Shown piece after piece: positions 46,151 to 57,612 of a stretch of DNA of 64,000 nucleotides. Source of the DNA: Leptidea sinapis. Lineage: Eukaryota > Arthropoda > Insecta > Lepidoptera > Pieridae. Each line of letters starts with the position of its first letter. Positions within the stretch are counted from its first letter, which is position 1. The stretch spans positions 930,001-994,000 of the forward strand of contig NC_066272.1 in assembly GCF_905404315.1 (NCBI RefSeq). Reading direction: 5' to 3'. The position numbers and the translations under genes were made by a program. Under the pieces are notes generated by a model, which was not told the DNA's origin, searched no databases, and was given only the letters and a program-made list of their open reading frames with translations.

Positions 46151-47442
46151 AAAACTTGTTTTGGATAGTGATATCAGTGGAGTAGCAGTTAGGTATTTTT
46201 TTAAACCCTGACAAAAAAGAGGGGATATAAGTGTCACCTTTGTCAGTCTGTCCCTATTTCCTGATCAAGATCTGTTCAGTTGGAGGTTTTTACGTTTTTA
46301 TTCAAAAATTACACTAAAGGCAAAGGCTTATATTATGTTTATTTATTTGTTTGTGTCTATATTTATTACTCCTTAACGCTCGCTCTAAATGGATTTGGAT
46401 CTATTAAATTAGGATTCTATAATTACAGAAACAAATACTTTAAAATATAAGATTTTTATTTACTTAAAAAATACGGTAAGCCGGTTATTAAAGTAAGGTT
46501 CCCTGAAATAAATTTAATTTGTTAAAAACATGTCTGTTTGACATCTTTTCAAGGGTATCTTTTTGGCCCATGTAGTGTAAGCGGAGATCAACATATCTTT
46601 GTATGACAGCCTTTATCAAATTATAAATGTGGCTAAATTGGTCTTTTGTGTGCGTCAATTTGAGTAAAAATATTGACATTTAAAAGAGATTTGAATACTT
46701 TTAAGTTTAAAAAAGTTTTATCAAACTTTTTGAGCATGAATTTACCACGACTGAGGATATTGTAATGTCCTATAATGTTTTCTGTTTTAGTATTTATCTA
46801 GAATACATCATGCAATGCATAGCATAAGCCACCTAAGTCTCATAAATCGACTAGTTTTTGGAACCACTCTTTTTCGGTGGCTAATAGAATATATTTACAG
46901 TCATCATATTGTTACTTTTTAACTAATTGGTATATCACAAATCCAGAAATGTTAACTAACTATCTGGTTCTTAACTTCATTGTTTGAAGTTTTGTGTGTA
47001 GTCTATGATAAAAAATCGCAATTCACAGTTCACTGGGACAAAGCGACTCCATAGTTTTCATTTCTATCTGTGTGCTGGTCGCGTCCTTTCATTTGTATCT
47101 TTTTGACAACCGGGAGAGAAAGGGATGTGGATACTTGTCCATAACCATATTTAATGAAAAAATATTCGTTTTTAACCGACTTCGAAAAGGAGGAGGTTCT
47201 TAGGATCCGATTTATGTAATTCTACTTTAGTTCGATGCGGAAAATATGCCATTTGGCATCCCATAAATTTTACATAGTTTTGGCCAGTAGTTTTCATTAT
47301 ATGAACATTTTTTATGAAAACTTTTGTCTACCTGGATGATATAATTGTTTTTTGTGTACGGCTTTTTTAGGATTTTCATTTAGGTTGATTATATTTTATT
47401 ATTAACTGACACTAACAAGTACAAAAACAAAAAATAAACCAC
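46151..47442. other. No gene; short dispersed repeat word
   Basis: AT-rich DNA. At about 47173..47205 is TTTTTAACCGACTTCGAAAA followed by GGAGGAGG, the head of the repeat fuller at 49228..49420. A 63-codon minus ORF (46488..46679) is not supported. Confidence 0.45.
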
Positions 47443-47904
47443 GTTAACAAAAACCGACTTCAAAACTGAAAAGAAGAAAGAAAAGAGAAAAAATTTAATT
47501 TAAACACCTCTTATGCAAACTTTACCTCAATATAATATTTACCTAATATTAATAAAATACTATTATATGTATGTGCTACATATTGATAGCTTTGGAGTCG
47601 GTGCCAAGTTAAATGTAATAGTAGGTAGGTACCTACACACGCCACGCGTGACTTTGAGCGGGATAGCTTCGTCTAGAACAGAACAACCCATGCGGACAGA
47701 CACGCGTGGCCAGAGAACCTTAATAATTAGAGCAATATTTTATGTTGTTTAGGGGTTGCCACCGACTTTAAAACTATCAATAGGTAGCACATACAAATAA
47801 TAGTATTTTATTAATATTAAATTTAAGTTTGCATAAGAGGTGTATTAAATTAAATTTTTAGTTATTTGATACTTTTCAGTTTTTGAAGTTGGTTTTTTTA
47901 AACG
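47443..47904. mobile_element. Fold-back element with long inverted arms
   Basis: The left arm (about 47443..47612) is the approximate reverse complement of the right arm (about 47757..47904). Matching blocks include AAAAACCGACTTCAAAACTG, CACCTCTTATGCAAACTT, TTAATAAAATACTATTATAT and GTGCTACATATTGATAG. The 145-bp core is GC-rich and holds the words GGTAGGTACCTAC, CACGCCACGCGTG and CACGCGTGGC. There is no transposase frame; the 79-codon ORF 47513..47752 is a by-product. It is a non-autonomous element; no clear target duplication was found. Confidence 0.82.
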
Positions 47905-49227
47905 TAGATCGGTCTGTTAAAAATAATACTAACCGGTTCCCAAGATCATTTTATAAGTTTGTTGGTATATGATTCATAAATACAAAAACATTAACGTTTG
48001 TTTATTACAGGAGTTTTTACAAATAGTGTACGGTAAATATCTGCAAGAAACCTGGATTAACTGAGACACCGTACCTGCTGTAGATAAATGTTTCAGGTTT
48101 GAGCTAAATAGCCAAAGCTTTAGCTGTCTTCAAAGTTTATAGCTCTGGCAACATTTCATCGATGACTTAGATCCTCTTTTCATAGCCGCTGAGGAAGAAC
48201 TATCATTTCAGAAGTGATTTAATACTTTGTAGTATTTGATGGATAAAAGTTAAAAAGAAAAAAAACATTAATTATTTGTTTTTGTTTGCCTAGAAAGGCT
48301 TATTAAAACACATTTTACATTTGTTAAATAAATTTTTACCTTTATCATCAATAAGGAAAATGTTCAACACACAAAGAACAATAAACAATAATCTCACCGA
48401 TTACTGTTGTAAATATTGGTATTTTCGATAACGAGTTAAAAATATTGTAACTATGCATGAGTGCATATTGAGTTAATAATAAGCTTAGAACTATTTCTGA
48501 TTAATATTAGTATTATTAAAATTTCAATAACATTGATATCCTTTACAAATCATAGTTTTTTTGATCTGAATTTTTCATTATAGAACTTTTTAAAACAACA
48601 TATTACCATACAATACATTTGATGGACTAACATCCATCATAGATGAATATAAAAATAAGTCTCAATCTAGGCATAAGATTTAAAATGTACTGAATGACCT
48701 TATATGAAAGGTCTTATACGAGTGGAAAAAGCCAAGGGAGAAGTGCGATCAATTGAGGTACCTATATGTGAACTATGCCCCGTTGGGGGACCGCTGTGAT
48801 TTAATATTATGATCATTAAAGATTAATTAGTGACACTTGTGTCATACCGGTAAAGATGAAATCAACCCTAACATCTCTTGATGCCTTGTTTTTTTCTATT
48901 TACAATTTCCAGACCTATGACACAAGTGACTGATATATCGGAATCTTGAATACATAATATCAGTCCACACAACACAGTCTGCTTAAATTATGTTTCACCC
49001 TCATCTCTTACGATTTCTCCCAAATGCACTAATGTAGTATGTCTTTCGAAAGCCATTCTCATTTTAATAAAATACTTTTCTAAGTATTAAAACACATGTT
49101 ATTTGAACTAAATTTATAATTTTATTCTCGTGTCAGTCAGAGAAAGTGGTATAGCCCTTCTTATTACTAATTTAATTTTACATATTTTTCTTTTCTACGT
49201 TTATTACTTACGACCATTTTTAGATTT
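47905..49227. other. No gene seen
   Basis: AT-rich spacer; no exon, element end or motif recognised. Confidence 0.4.
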
Positions 49228-49430
49228 TTAACCGACTTCAAAAAAGGAGGAGGGTCTCAATTCGTCGGTATGTTTTTTTTATGTTTGTTACCTCAAAACT
49301 TTCGACTGGGTGAACCGATTTTGATAGTTCTTTTTTTAATTGGAAGCTAGTGCTTCCCGTGTGGTCCCATTGTAATTTGGTCCAGATCTGACAATGGCAC
49401 CCATGAGAAAACCATAAAAGTCTTAAATTT
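49228..49430 (+). repeat. Dispersed lepidopteran repeat ('AACCGACTTCAAAA' head)
   Basis: TTTTAACCGACTTCAAAAAA is followed by GGAGGAGGGTCTCAATTCG, TTTCGACTGGGTGAACCG and GTGCTTCCCGTGTGGTCCCA. I know this as a very common lepidopteran repeat. Its head resembles the arm tips of the fold-back elements at 47443 and 49715. Confidence 0.6.
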
Positions 49431-49714
49431 GCTTTACATACGTAAAGCAGAGTGGATGATAAATTTACGAATAACTCAATATCAACGCCAACCGATTTCG
49501 GTGATTCTTTTTTTATTGGAAAGGATATACTTCAAAGATAGTTTGGTGAGGGTTTAGTTAGGTTCTTATTATGGAATCCACGACAAAGTAACGGAACACT
49601 GTCTGTAATCAAATTGCAAAGCACTTACGTTCATTGCTGCATTGCAAAATATAGTATATCTACACATATTTAGACAAATTGTTAGTTAGTGTACTTCAAA
49701 TTCACTAAATGTCA

Positions 49715-50048
49715 TAAAATAAAAATAAATTAACAAAAAAACAACCGCCTTCAAAAACACTATTCCAAAAAAATAAATATAATGTGCACTAACAAGTATA
49801 AATAGAATAGGTACATACATAGTTATAGGTGAGATGTGCTTGAGTCGTGAGGAGGCGAGAGGCGAGAGCGGGTCGCGGCGGAAGGACACCGATTCCAAAA
49901 ATAACAATAATTGTAACTAGAATTAAATTAATTAATTAGACTGTATAAAAATACGCAATTATTTTTCTACTTTTTAGTGCACATTATATCTATTGTTTTG
50001 GAATAGTGTTTTTGAAAGCGGATGTATTTTTTGTTAATTTTTTTTTAT
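49715..50048. mobile_element. Fold-back element with about 85-bp inverted arms
   Basis: The left arm (49715..49806) and right arm (49966..50048) are complementary. Shared blocks are TTAACAAAAAA, TTCAAAAACACTATTCCAAA and ATATAATGTGCACTAA. The core contains a GC-rich patch (GAGGAGGCGAGAGGCGAGAG). The right half recurs alone at 24485..24655. No transposase and no certain duplication. Confidence 0.82.
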
Positions 50049-50504
50049 AATGTATTTAACTAGAAATCCAGCGACTATGTTAAAAACGGTGCTTACATAA
50101 CTGTAATGCTGCTAGCGTTTCATTCCAAAATTGAATTCTATTGGGAATCAATTGATCATGACATTTAATTTGTGGTACTTGTACCTCTGGATACGACATA
50201 ATGACAATGATGGATAACTTTATTAAATTGATGATTGGTAGACTAATCCCTTTATCAACAATCTATATTAAATTGTTTGTTATGTTATTGTCAAATACAA
50301 TGTTTTTCATTTAATAATTTTTAAATATAATGACTGTTTCGAATTGTGATTATATATTTTTTTACAGTTTTGCCATAGCTAGATTGATTTTAACATTGTC
50401 ATTACAACAATATGACTAACAGTTCTGCAATGGATTTGGCCCATGAAACAAATTGAATAAGTTTTAATTACGCTCAGTTTTCAAGGTTTTACGACCAGGC
50501 TCCA
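50049..50504. other. No gene seen
   Basis: AT-rich spacer. Confidence 0.4.
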
Positions 50505-50757
50505 TATATAGTTGAAAAAATGAGAGGCTCCTTTGCACAAGATGCCGGCTTGATTATGGGCATAACGGCGCCTATTTCTGTCGTGAAGTAATGTTTACAC
50601 ATTACTGTGTTTCGGAGGAAGGGCACCGTAGCTAGTGAAATTACTGGGCAAATGAGACTTAACATTTTATGTATCAAGGTGACGAGCGCAATAATTATAG
50701 TGCCGCTTAGAATTATTGGGCTTTTCAAGAATCCTGAGCGGCACTGCATTGTAATCA
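50505..50757 (-). repeat. Dispersed SINE-like repeat, copy 4
   Basis: This is the reverse complement of the 43712 copy: GAGGCTCCTTTGCACAAGAT, AGTAATGTTTACACATTACT, GGGCAAATGAGACTTAACAT and TCCTGAGCGGCACTGCATTG. The hairpin arms are at about 50698..50746 with one mismatch. It adjoins an (AATCA)n stretch at 50752..50774. Confidence 0.82.
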
Positions 50758-51540
50758 AATCAAATCAAATCAAAATCAGTTTATTCTTTTATCAGTTCAG
50801 TTTAATCAGGTTATTATTTTCTTATTGAATCTACCGCTACTTTGTAAAGGGTTGAGCTAATGTGAAGAAGTAGCAAGAAACTCATTGCCACTCTTTTATA
50901 TCAAGATTTACATTTAAGCAGCGGTGGATTTACACTAGGGGCAGTTGGGGCAAGTGCCCAGGGCGGCAAATTTTTTAGGGCGGAAAATTTTGAAAGTGAA
51001 AAATATTTTTTTAGTCTTATCAAGCTTGCTCAATATAATTAATTAATTCTGTTAATTAATAAGTTTTGGTTTAATTGATAATTCAAGAAATTCAACTTAT
51101 CCATTATTTGGAAATTATTATTTTGGCACATTTAGTAAAAATTAATAATAAAAACGATTTAATCAATTACTTCCTTGGAGATTTAAAATAGTAATCATTG
51201 TTTTTATTTTTGGAACTAAAGAAATTAATTTAGTTTTTTTTTTTTTGATAAAGTTTCTGCAATAAATTAGTTATTTTAGTTTTGAAAAATAAAATATATA
51301 AACTATAAGTTTAAGTAAAATTCCAGTATTTTCCAGGAATTTTTTCAGGTGCCCAGGGGCGGCATTAAGTTTAAATCCGGCCCTGCATTTAAGTAAATCG
51401 ATTAACAAATCATTTCAAATTACAATGTAATATGTAAAATGTAAAATGATGCAACAGACACACTCAAACGTCAAATAGTCAATGTCTTACACGAGTCAGT
51501 TAAAAAAGTAAATGTAAATTAATACAAAATTTATTGCATC
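50756..51540. repeat. Older dispersed repeat split by the hAT-type element
   Basis: The left part (50756..50918) has GAAACTCATTGCCACTCTTT. The right part (51386..51540) has TAAAATGATGCAACAGACAC and continues the same order as the diverged copy at 23225..23400. Continuity across the insertion supports a single ancestral repeat, possibly a LINE 3' end in minus orientation. Confidence 0.6.
50919..51385. mobile_element. hAT-type non-autonomous transposon, 8-bp duplication
   Basis: A 467-bp element flanked by the 8-bp duplication CATTTAAG (50911..50918 and 51386..51393). The ends are CAGCGGTGGATTTACACT and the complement of AGTTTAAATCCGGCCCTG, an imperfect inverted pair of the CAG-(G/C)-GGCGGAT type seen in hAT elements. 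The subterminal regions share GTGCCCAGGG(G)CGGC. The interior is AT-rich without ORF, so it depends on a transposase from elsewhere. Confidence 0.9.
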
Positions 51541-51689
51541 ATCCACATACACCATAAATAAATAAATGTAATGTAATGTGTAATAAATCATGGGCAGGGC
51601 TTATTAATTAGCATCAACTGAACACCATGCTTGTCTCGTCCCGTATTTTAATAAAAAAAAAATACAACCAAATTGTAATATTTTTTCCA

Positions 51690-51855
51690 GTAGGTAACAG
51701 AACTGTACTGATCGCCGGATTAACTCCACCCGCCACGTACAATGAGTTTTCGATTTTCGAATTTGTACTCGTATGTACGTTAACATCGCAAGAGAACCTA
51801 CACACACCTGCAAAGAAATTCAATAGTTATGTGTGCCAACTACTGCCAACTCGCA
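51690..51855 (+). repeat. SINE-like repeat (copy related to 56600..56760)
   Basis: CCACCCGCCACGTACAATGA, TTTTCGATTTTCGAATTTGT and CGTATGTACGTTAACATCGC align with 56683..56745. The tail includes GTGCCAACTACTGCCAACTC. The tRNA-like head is not clear in this copy. Confidence 0.55.
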
Positions 51856-51859
51856 ATTG

Positions 51860-53410
51860 ACTCATTAAAAGGGCTTCAAACTTCAAAACAGGGCTTAGTC
51901 TTCACGTGAAACTGTCACACAGTAGACATCTATTTTCATAAAATAGCCCGTGATATCTTATTAGTAGATAGTATTTACTAATTAACGTTCGCTTATCTTT
52001 GTAGCAGCTTCGAGAGTACAAGAGCTCGTCTAGATAATTTGATATGGAGATGACCACACTCCGTTCTAATCATGTTCAAAGGACGGTTAAAATTAAACTT
52101 TCAACGATTTATTAGCTCATAGAAAATGCCGACAAAGCGATCTATCAAACGTAGAAGGCTATATTATTGTGCTAGATGGCAGAATTCTCTTTTAGAATTG
52201 AGCAGGTTCCCTGCCATTAAGACGTTCTAGGAATTCACCTTTGTAGAGTAGCACGAACGACTATAGATATTGTAAGCCAATCCTTTTTGAACTACTTACT
52301 TAATTTGATAACTCGGTCGTTACTTACATACATAGCAGGGGTTCTGATGGGTCTGATGTTGTATTTATTAATTTAAATGGAATATCGAATGCTTTCTCGA
52401 AATATGCTCTGCAACTACAACTTAAGAATTACTTTGTTACCACGACGTATGCAAGTAAATAAATTTAATTTCGTTCCATTTTCTAATAACACAGTGCAAT
52501 TATAGAAGCTGGAAATTTACAGGTAAAGAACAATAAAATTGTAATTCTGTACAATTATTCTAATCGGATATCTCATTGCTCAGTTTATATAAAACAATTT
52601 TGTAAAGGAGGAAATATAATATGTGAAATACTCCAAATATTAAAAATTAAAATTAATTCTAGCTTGAGCAAGTTACTATAATACCTATATTATATATTAT
52701 TATATTGGCTGGCGAATTTTGTAAGATTGTACTATGAATGGTTGAATGTAGATTTGCATGTACTTCAGATAATATGTTGTTGGTTTGTTTACGCCTATCA
52801 CCCCCACTCCCCCTTAACAAAATCCTAGCAACACCCTTGGTCAGGTCGCTAGTCGACCGTTCACGTAATAAAATCATTAAAATGTCAAACTTTGCGAGTA
52901 TTCGAAAAAAGTTATTCTATAAACCACTATGTGTGGTGTGTATACACTGATCCCATCCAGGATGATCCTCAATCACAGATTCGGGTATAATGCCGATCCC
53001 TGATGCGGGTCCAACCGTGCCGACGTCAAATACTTACGCTCGGATCTCTTTGAAGGATTTATCGTCATGTTTATTCAATTATTGTGTTGTGAAATTACAA
53101 TTTTCAGGGTTGTTTGTTATCTAGCACACAAATTACTTATCTATTATGTTATTTCATGCTGACAAAATTAACCATAAAAGTTTAATACGCATTTAATCAA
53201 TAATTTTTTATTTATTCCAGATTTTCGTCGATTTTTCTGTAGTCGTGTTTAATGAGATTTCGGAAAAGTCGCCAAATAAATAAAATATTAAGAAAGAAAT
53301 TTTGCTTATATTTATAATTCTATGATATACTTATATCCATGTGTTTTCTCTTTTAAATTCATAATAACCTGTAATTATTATTTGTTTATTCAACGTTATA
53401 TAAGGTTACA
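51860..53410. other. No gene; one unclassified repeat-like patch
   Basis: AT-rich. At 52796..52838 is a C-rich patch (TATCACCCCCACTCCCCC, then TAACAAAATCCTAGCAACAC) whose minus strand resembles the GGATTTT-GGGGG ends of some repeats; class unknown. No exon found. Confidence 0.4.
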
Positions 53411-53411
53411 G

Positions 53412-53512
53412 ACCTTGTCATTCCTCTGGTGTTACAAGAGAATGTAGGCGGCGGTGATCACTTCACATCAGGTGACTCGTACGCTCTTTTGTCCTCCTCT
53501 TCCATTAAAAAA
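53412..53512 (+). mobile_element. LINE 3'-UTR fragment (family of 40969)
   Basis: GTCATTCCTCTGGTGTTACA, GGCGGCGGTGATCACTTCAC and GTACGCTCTTTTGTCCTCC match the last 100 bp of the 40969 LINE. Extreme 5' truncation. Confidence 0.78.
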
Positions 53513-54189
53513 CATACATCCTACTAATATTATAAATGTGAAAGTTTGTAAGAATATATTGATGTATGTTTGTTACTCTGACACGCAAAAACTACTGAAA
53601 AGGATTTTAATGAAACTTTACAATAATATAGCTTAAGTACACATCAGAATAACTCATAAGCTATAATTTATAAAGACAAAGTGTGTATCATCCAAAATAG
53701 GGTAAGTGTCAGAAAGTAGGAAGAAATTTGGCAATCTGCGAGCTTGTATACATTTGGGCATGCCACGTTTTTCCCACGGCCACTACGAGGCTTGTTCACG
53801 CGTTTCTAAATCGCAAAATCTGCATGGTTATGCTGATTGTAATAAATCGTATATATTCGGTTATACCTATAACTTTTGCATTTCTATCAATCATCATATT
53901 ATACATACATCCGTACCTATCTATCCTTACAAACATTTATAGCGTTTATAATACCTATTAGTGAGATCATTATAAAAATATTTAATTCAAATTCACATAC
54001 AATACAGAATATATTTGTTCGAACACTTATATCTAGATAACGGCTGGACCGATTCATGATTTTTAATTTTTGGATTTGTCTCAGTCCCGAATAGCAATAG
54101 CAATTTCAATAGAAAATCTTTGAAAAATTGACGAAACAAGAAAAAAAAATCTTTCGTTTAAAGTCATTTTCACAATTTTCTAGAGGCTA
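53513..54189. other. No gene seen
   Basis: AT-rich spacer with overlapping short frames (53706..53961) lacking any motif. Confidence 0.4.
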
Positions 54190-54315
54190 ATCTCTTTTTA
54201 TCGAAAAGGAGGACTAACGAGGGTACGGGCCCACTTATTCTAAGTGCGGTGATCACTTCTACCGCCCACATTCTCTACCAACACAGAGGAGTCACAGGAG
54301 CGTTCCCGGCCTTTA
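54190..54315 (-). mobile_element. LINE 3'-UTR fragment (family of 40969)
   Basis: The plus strand reads AAAGGAGGACTAACGAGGGT, GTGATCACTTCTACCGCCCA and GAGCGTTCCCGGCCTTTAT, the reverse orientation of the 53412 fragment. Confidence 0.75.
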
Positions 54316-56560
54316 TCTCTGGATCTACTGAGCTGATATTTGAAAATTTTGTTACCAATAGAAAACTAAATTTTTTGTGAGTGTCATACATGCTATAAAT
54401 TAAACCGAAAAATGAAATGACTTTTTCGTAGTAGTCGTATTTGTAAAATATGACGAAAAAGAAAATAGTCAAATAGATACTAAAAATAATGTATACTACA
54501 ACTATGACTTGTAGAAATAAGATTCCCAAAAAGAACTAAGTTCGTTTACAGACAGTTTGTTCTCTTGTAAGAATAATTTTCACAGTAAATGTTTTCTCTT
54601 TATAATTAAAATTTGAGCGTCCTTTACCTGACCTCTCAGCTGAGATCAAAGGCTTGATCTTCTTGGTTAAGACTTTAAAGTACTTTTAAATTCAGCTTAG
54701 TTTGAAGGAATCTTAACGTTATAATATGTAATATATTTTTTTTGTTTTAATGGTATAGGCAAAATATTATTATTTGTCATATATAAGGACAGACGACAAA
54801 AGGGATGATATTTTGGTAATTTATTTCGATAAATCAAATTAAGTCATATCAGATTTTTCAATTAGCTCTAATAATGACACCTAGGAATGGCAGAATTCCT
54901 TTAAACCTGTTGTTAACATCCGTAATGTAACATGTGTAATTAATCCCAGAAGTGAGGGTTATCACTTTATAAATTTACAAATTGTTTAAACCTTCGTTAA
55001 TTGAAATACGTCGGTAGATATCCACTTATTCATATCAATATTTACAGTTTTATGTTTTTATAAATCATATTAAGGGCAATCTATGACTTCACGAGTCAGT
55101 TGTAATAATCTAAATAAATTAAGAAAACTACAAGAATTATCGAGTACAGTGTTTTTTATTCGAAGAATTATATCAATATTATGAAAATTTATACAATTGT
55201 TAATATATTCAATGATAGGATTATTCAGAGAGTGTACTATGTATAAGTTAAAAATCAGTAAAGTATTACCAAGCTTATATTGGTATTAATTTAAATTGAA
55301 AGATAAATATTTTGATACACTTCCATACTATTATAAATCTGAAGAGAGTTTTCTGTTTCTTTGTATGCAAATATCTCTTGAGCAGATAAGAATTATTACT
55401 ATTGTGATATTATGACAGCGAGATTCAGCTAACCTTAAATATTAATATTTGGGAAGTAACGAAGTTAGAAGAAAAAGCGCTTGACTACTATTTTATCGAA
55501 ATCCAGGATATAAATTATACTGGTTGCAATTTGTGGATGTGATGTGAAAAGCCTTGAAATCATCCTTGATTGATATTCAAGAAAAAATGTCGTGAAATAT
55601 ACCGCTTTAACCAGCAGGTTACTCTGACTTGACATAGAAATTAAAACTTGATATTAAAACAATGAACGTTCTGCATTAATTCCCTGCGATATATTCCACA
55701 AAAACAATATCACTTTATGGTGACACGTTTTTTTTAAACTGTTGTTTCAAACTGTTTCAACAAATGACGTTCTATGAGCGTCATTGGTTTCAACCGATAG
55801 GTTGATTTAATCTGTATCTATACAGCCTTACAATAAACTTGGTATAAGGTTAAACCTGAGAATAAACCAATAATATTATGGAAATTGTTGATCATATCGC
55901 TGACAAAACTTTCAATACGATAAAATGAAGCCGGAAAAGCACAATAAGAGAATGAACAATACAATATAATATTATAGCTTTGTCATTAATGTAATAAACT
56001 ATTTTAGCTAATAAGTTACACTTAGCTGCCAATGTATAATAAAACTATGAACTTTATGCATCATTAATTCTTGGTCTGCTGAAGCTCGATGACGTTATAA
56101 AATAAATTGGCATTCGTTACAATTACAGCAATAACCATGAGCATTGTAAGCGCACTCAAGCTGCTTGGCCAAATGGGTTGATGCCAGCTGCTTCGTTGCA
56201 AGCTCACTTGGCAACCCTCCTCAGAATATTTAGGCACGTTTTAAGTTGAATAATCAATTAAGATCGCAGATGACTTATAGCCTTATTACAAATACGTATA
56301 AAGTGAAAAAAAAAATACTTTATTTAAGCGCCTTTGAAACCAAATAGTAAAACTTGAATAGGTTTTAAAACAATAAGCTGTTATAGTTGTATGGAATATG
56401 ACTGTTGCTTTAAAATAAAATATCTTAACAGAAGGTTGAATATTGAGACTGAAAATACTTCCAAATATAAATATTGGTGGTTATAAGTATTTATGTCCAT
56501 TACTTAAAATACAGCAGTCATAGAGGCGTTTACGTTTCTAATTAGGTCTTGGTAGCTTAA
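54316..56560. other. No gene seen
   Basis: AT-rich spacer. No exon, element end or RNA gene was recognised. Confidence 0.4.
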
Positions 56561-56599
56561 TGACAGCCCTGAAATTTGCTCCTCGTCGGAGACTTTAAA

Positions 56600-56760
56600 C
56601 TCTCTCTGTCCGAAAATGATGCGTTGTTGGCGTAATAGATAGAATCGTTGACTGGAGGTGCCGGTTCGACCCTGACCTGCCACGTACCAATCTGTTTTCG
56701 GTTTTCGCATTCATATGTGCGTTACGTGATTCACAAATGTTACGGTGCGACTATGGGTCG
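56600..56760 (+). mobile_element. SINE-like repeat with B-box-like promoter
   Basis: The plus strand has a B-box-like GGTTCGACCC at 56662..56671, preceded by a possible degenerate A box (TTGGCGTAATAGATAGAATC, 56627..56646). A tail shared with 51690..51780 follows (CCACGTACCAATCTGTTTTC, GTTTTCGCATTCATATGTGC). The minus-strand 68-codon frame 56504..56710 is fortuitous. Confidence 0.55.
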
Positions 56761-56999
56761 AGGCGCGTATGTGATAAACATTAAACAAATCTGATGGTAT
56801 GCTTGATTTTGCTACTAAATATGATTCAACTTTAACTTATCTACCTTTTTTCGAATTGATGGTCGTAAATAAATTCTAGAAAAACATGAAGGGATCACTT
56901 TATTCTCACGTCTCTGTCAAAATTATTATCCATTTTGTCATTTCTATCGCCATCAAAACCCACAATATAATATATGTCAATATTAAGAAAAGTACTCAC

Positions 57000-57226
57000 G
57001 TTTGTCAATAAAGCTGTAAGTTCCAAGGAAGCCTGTTGCATTGTTCTGCTTTACTCCCGCGTGAAACTCTAACACCATAGCTGGTCCTGGTGAGTAAAGA
57101 CTTGGAGGAATGTCTGCTCTACTTCCACACAACTCCTTAGCCCAGGCAGATCGCTCGTTGATAGCTCCCGGAGGACCAGGACCCTGGACCTCCCAGTACA
57201 CTTTTATGTAGTCGCCTCTGGTACAC
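57000..57226 (-). CDS. Exon of a CUB-domain protein
   Basis: A 227-nt exon on the minus strand: acceptor TTTCAACAG just before 57226 and donor GTGAGT starting at 56999. It begins at the third base of a codon and ends after the first. It encodes about 75 residues beginning CTRGDYIKVYWEVQGPG and continuing ELCGSRADIPPSLYSPGPAM, VLEFHAG, NNATGFLGTYSF. This is the second half of a CUB domain: an RxCG-like turn, the hydrophobic LEFH strand, then GFxGxYxF, with an NNAT glycosylation site. CUB domains occur in extracellular or receptor proteins. The style reminds me of insect Sol-1/Neto-type receptor auxiliary proteins, but this is a guess. GC content is higher than in the surroundings. Other exons were not found in the window. 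Confidence 0.8.
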
Positions 57227-57612
57227 CTGTTGAAATAATTAATTTGTTTACATCCATCTCTTAAGATCATTAATCAGAGTAGTCATGTTATATCGAAATA
57301 AATAGTTCCATAACCTACAGTATCACGTCATCAGAAACAGACTAAGGATTGACATCTTGATCATCGGAAGAAATCATTATCTGTCTCTATGGGCCGAATG
57401 CAAAAAGGATTAAACTAAATACGCATGTATAGATTCGCGGAAGGTCGTCGTAGTCTACGAAGAAAGACCCATAGAATGGAAACCTTCTCTCCTTCAACGA
57501 ATTACCTCAGAAAAAATTACTCAAGTGACAATAACAGACACCCTCTCGACGTAAACGTATACACAAGACCCTGGCATTAAGGAGTGCTCAAGTTTTTACC
57601 CTGATTAACTAA
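57227..57612. other. Probable intron of the CUB-domain gene
   Basis: Lies upstream (minus strand) of the CUB exon; no other exon or repeat recognised. Confidence 0.4.

Noticed and set aside
52796..52838. C-rich patch as a G-quadruplex or regulatory site
   Set aside because: The C-runs are short and irregular; a fragment of a dispersed repeat is more likely.
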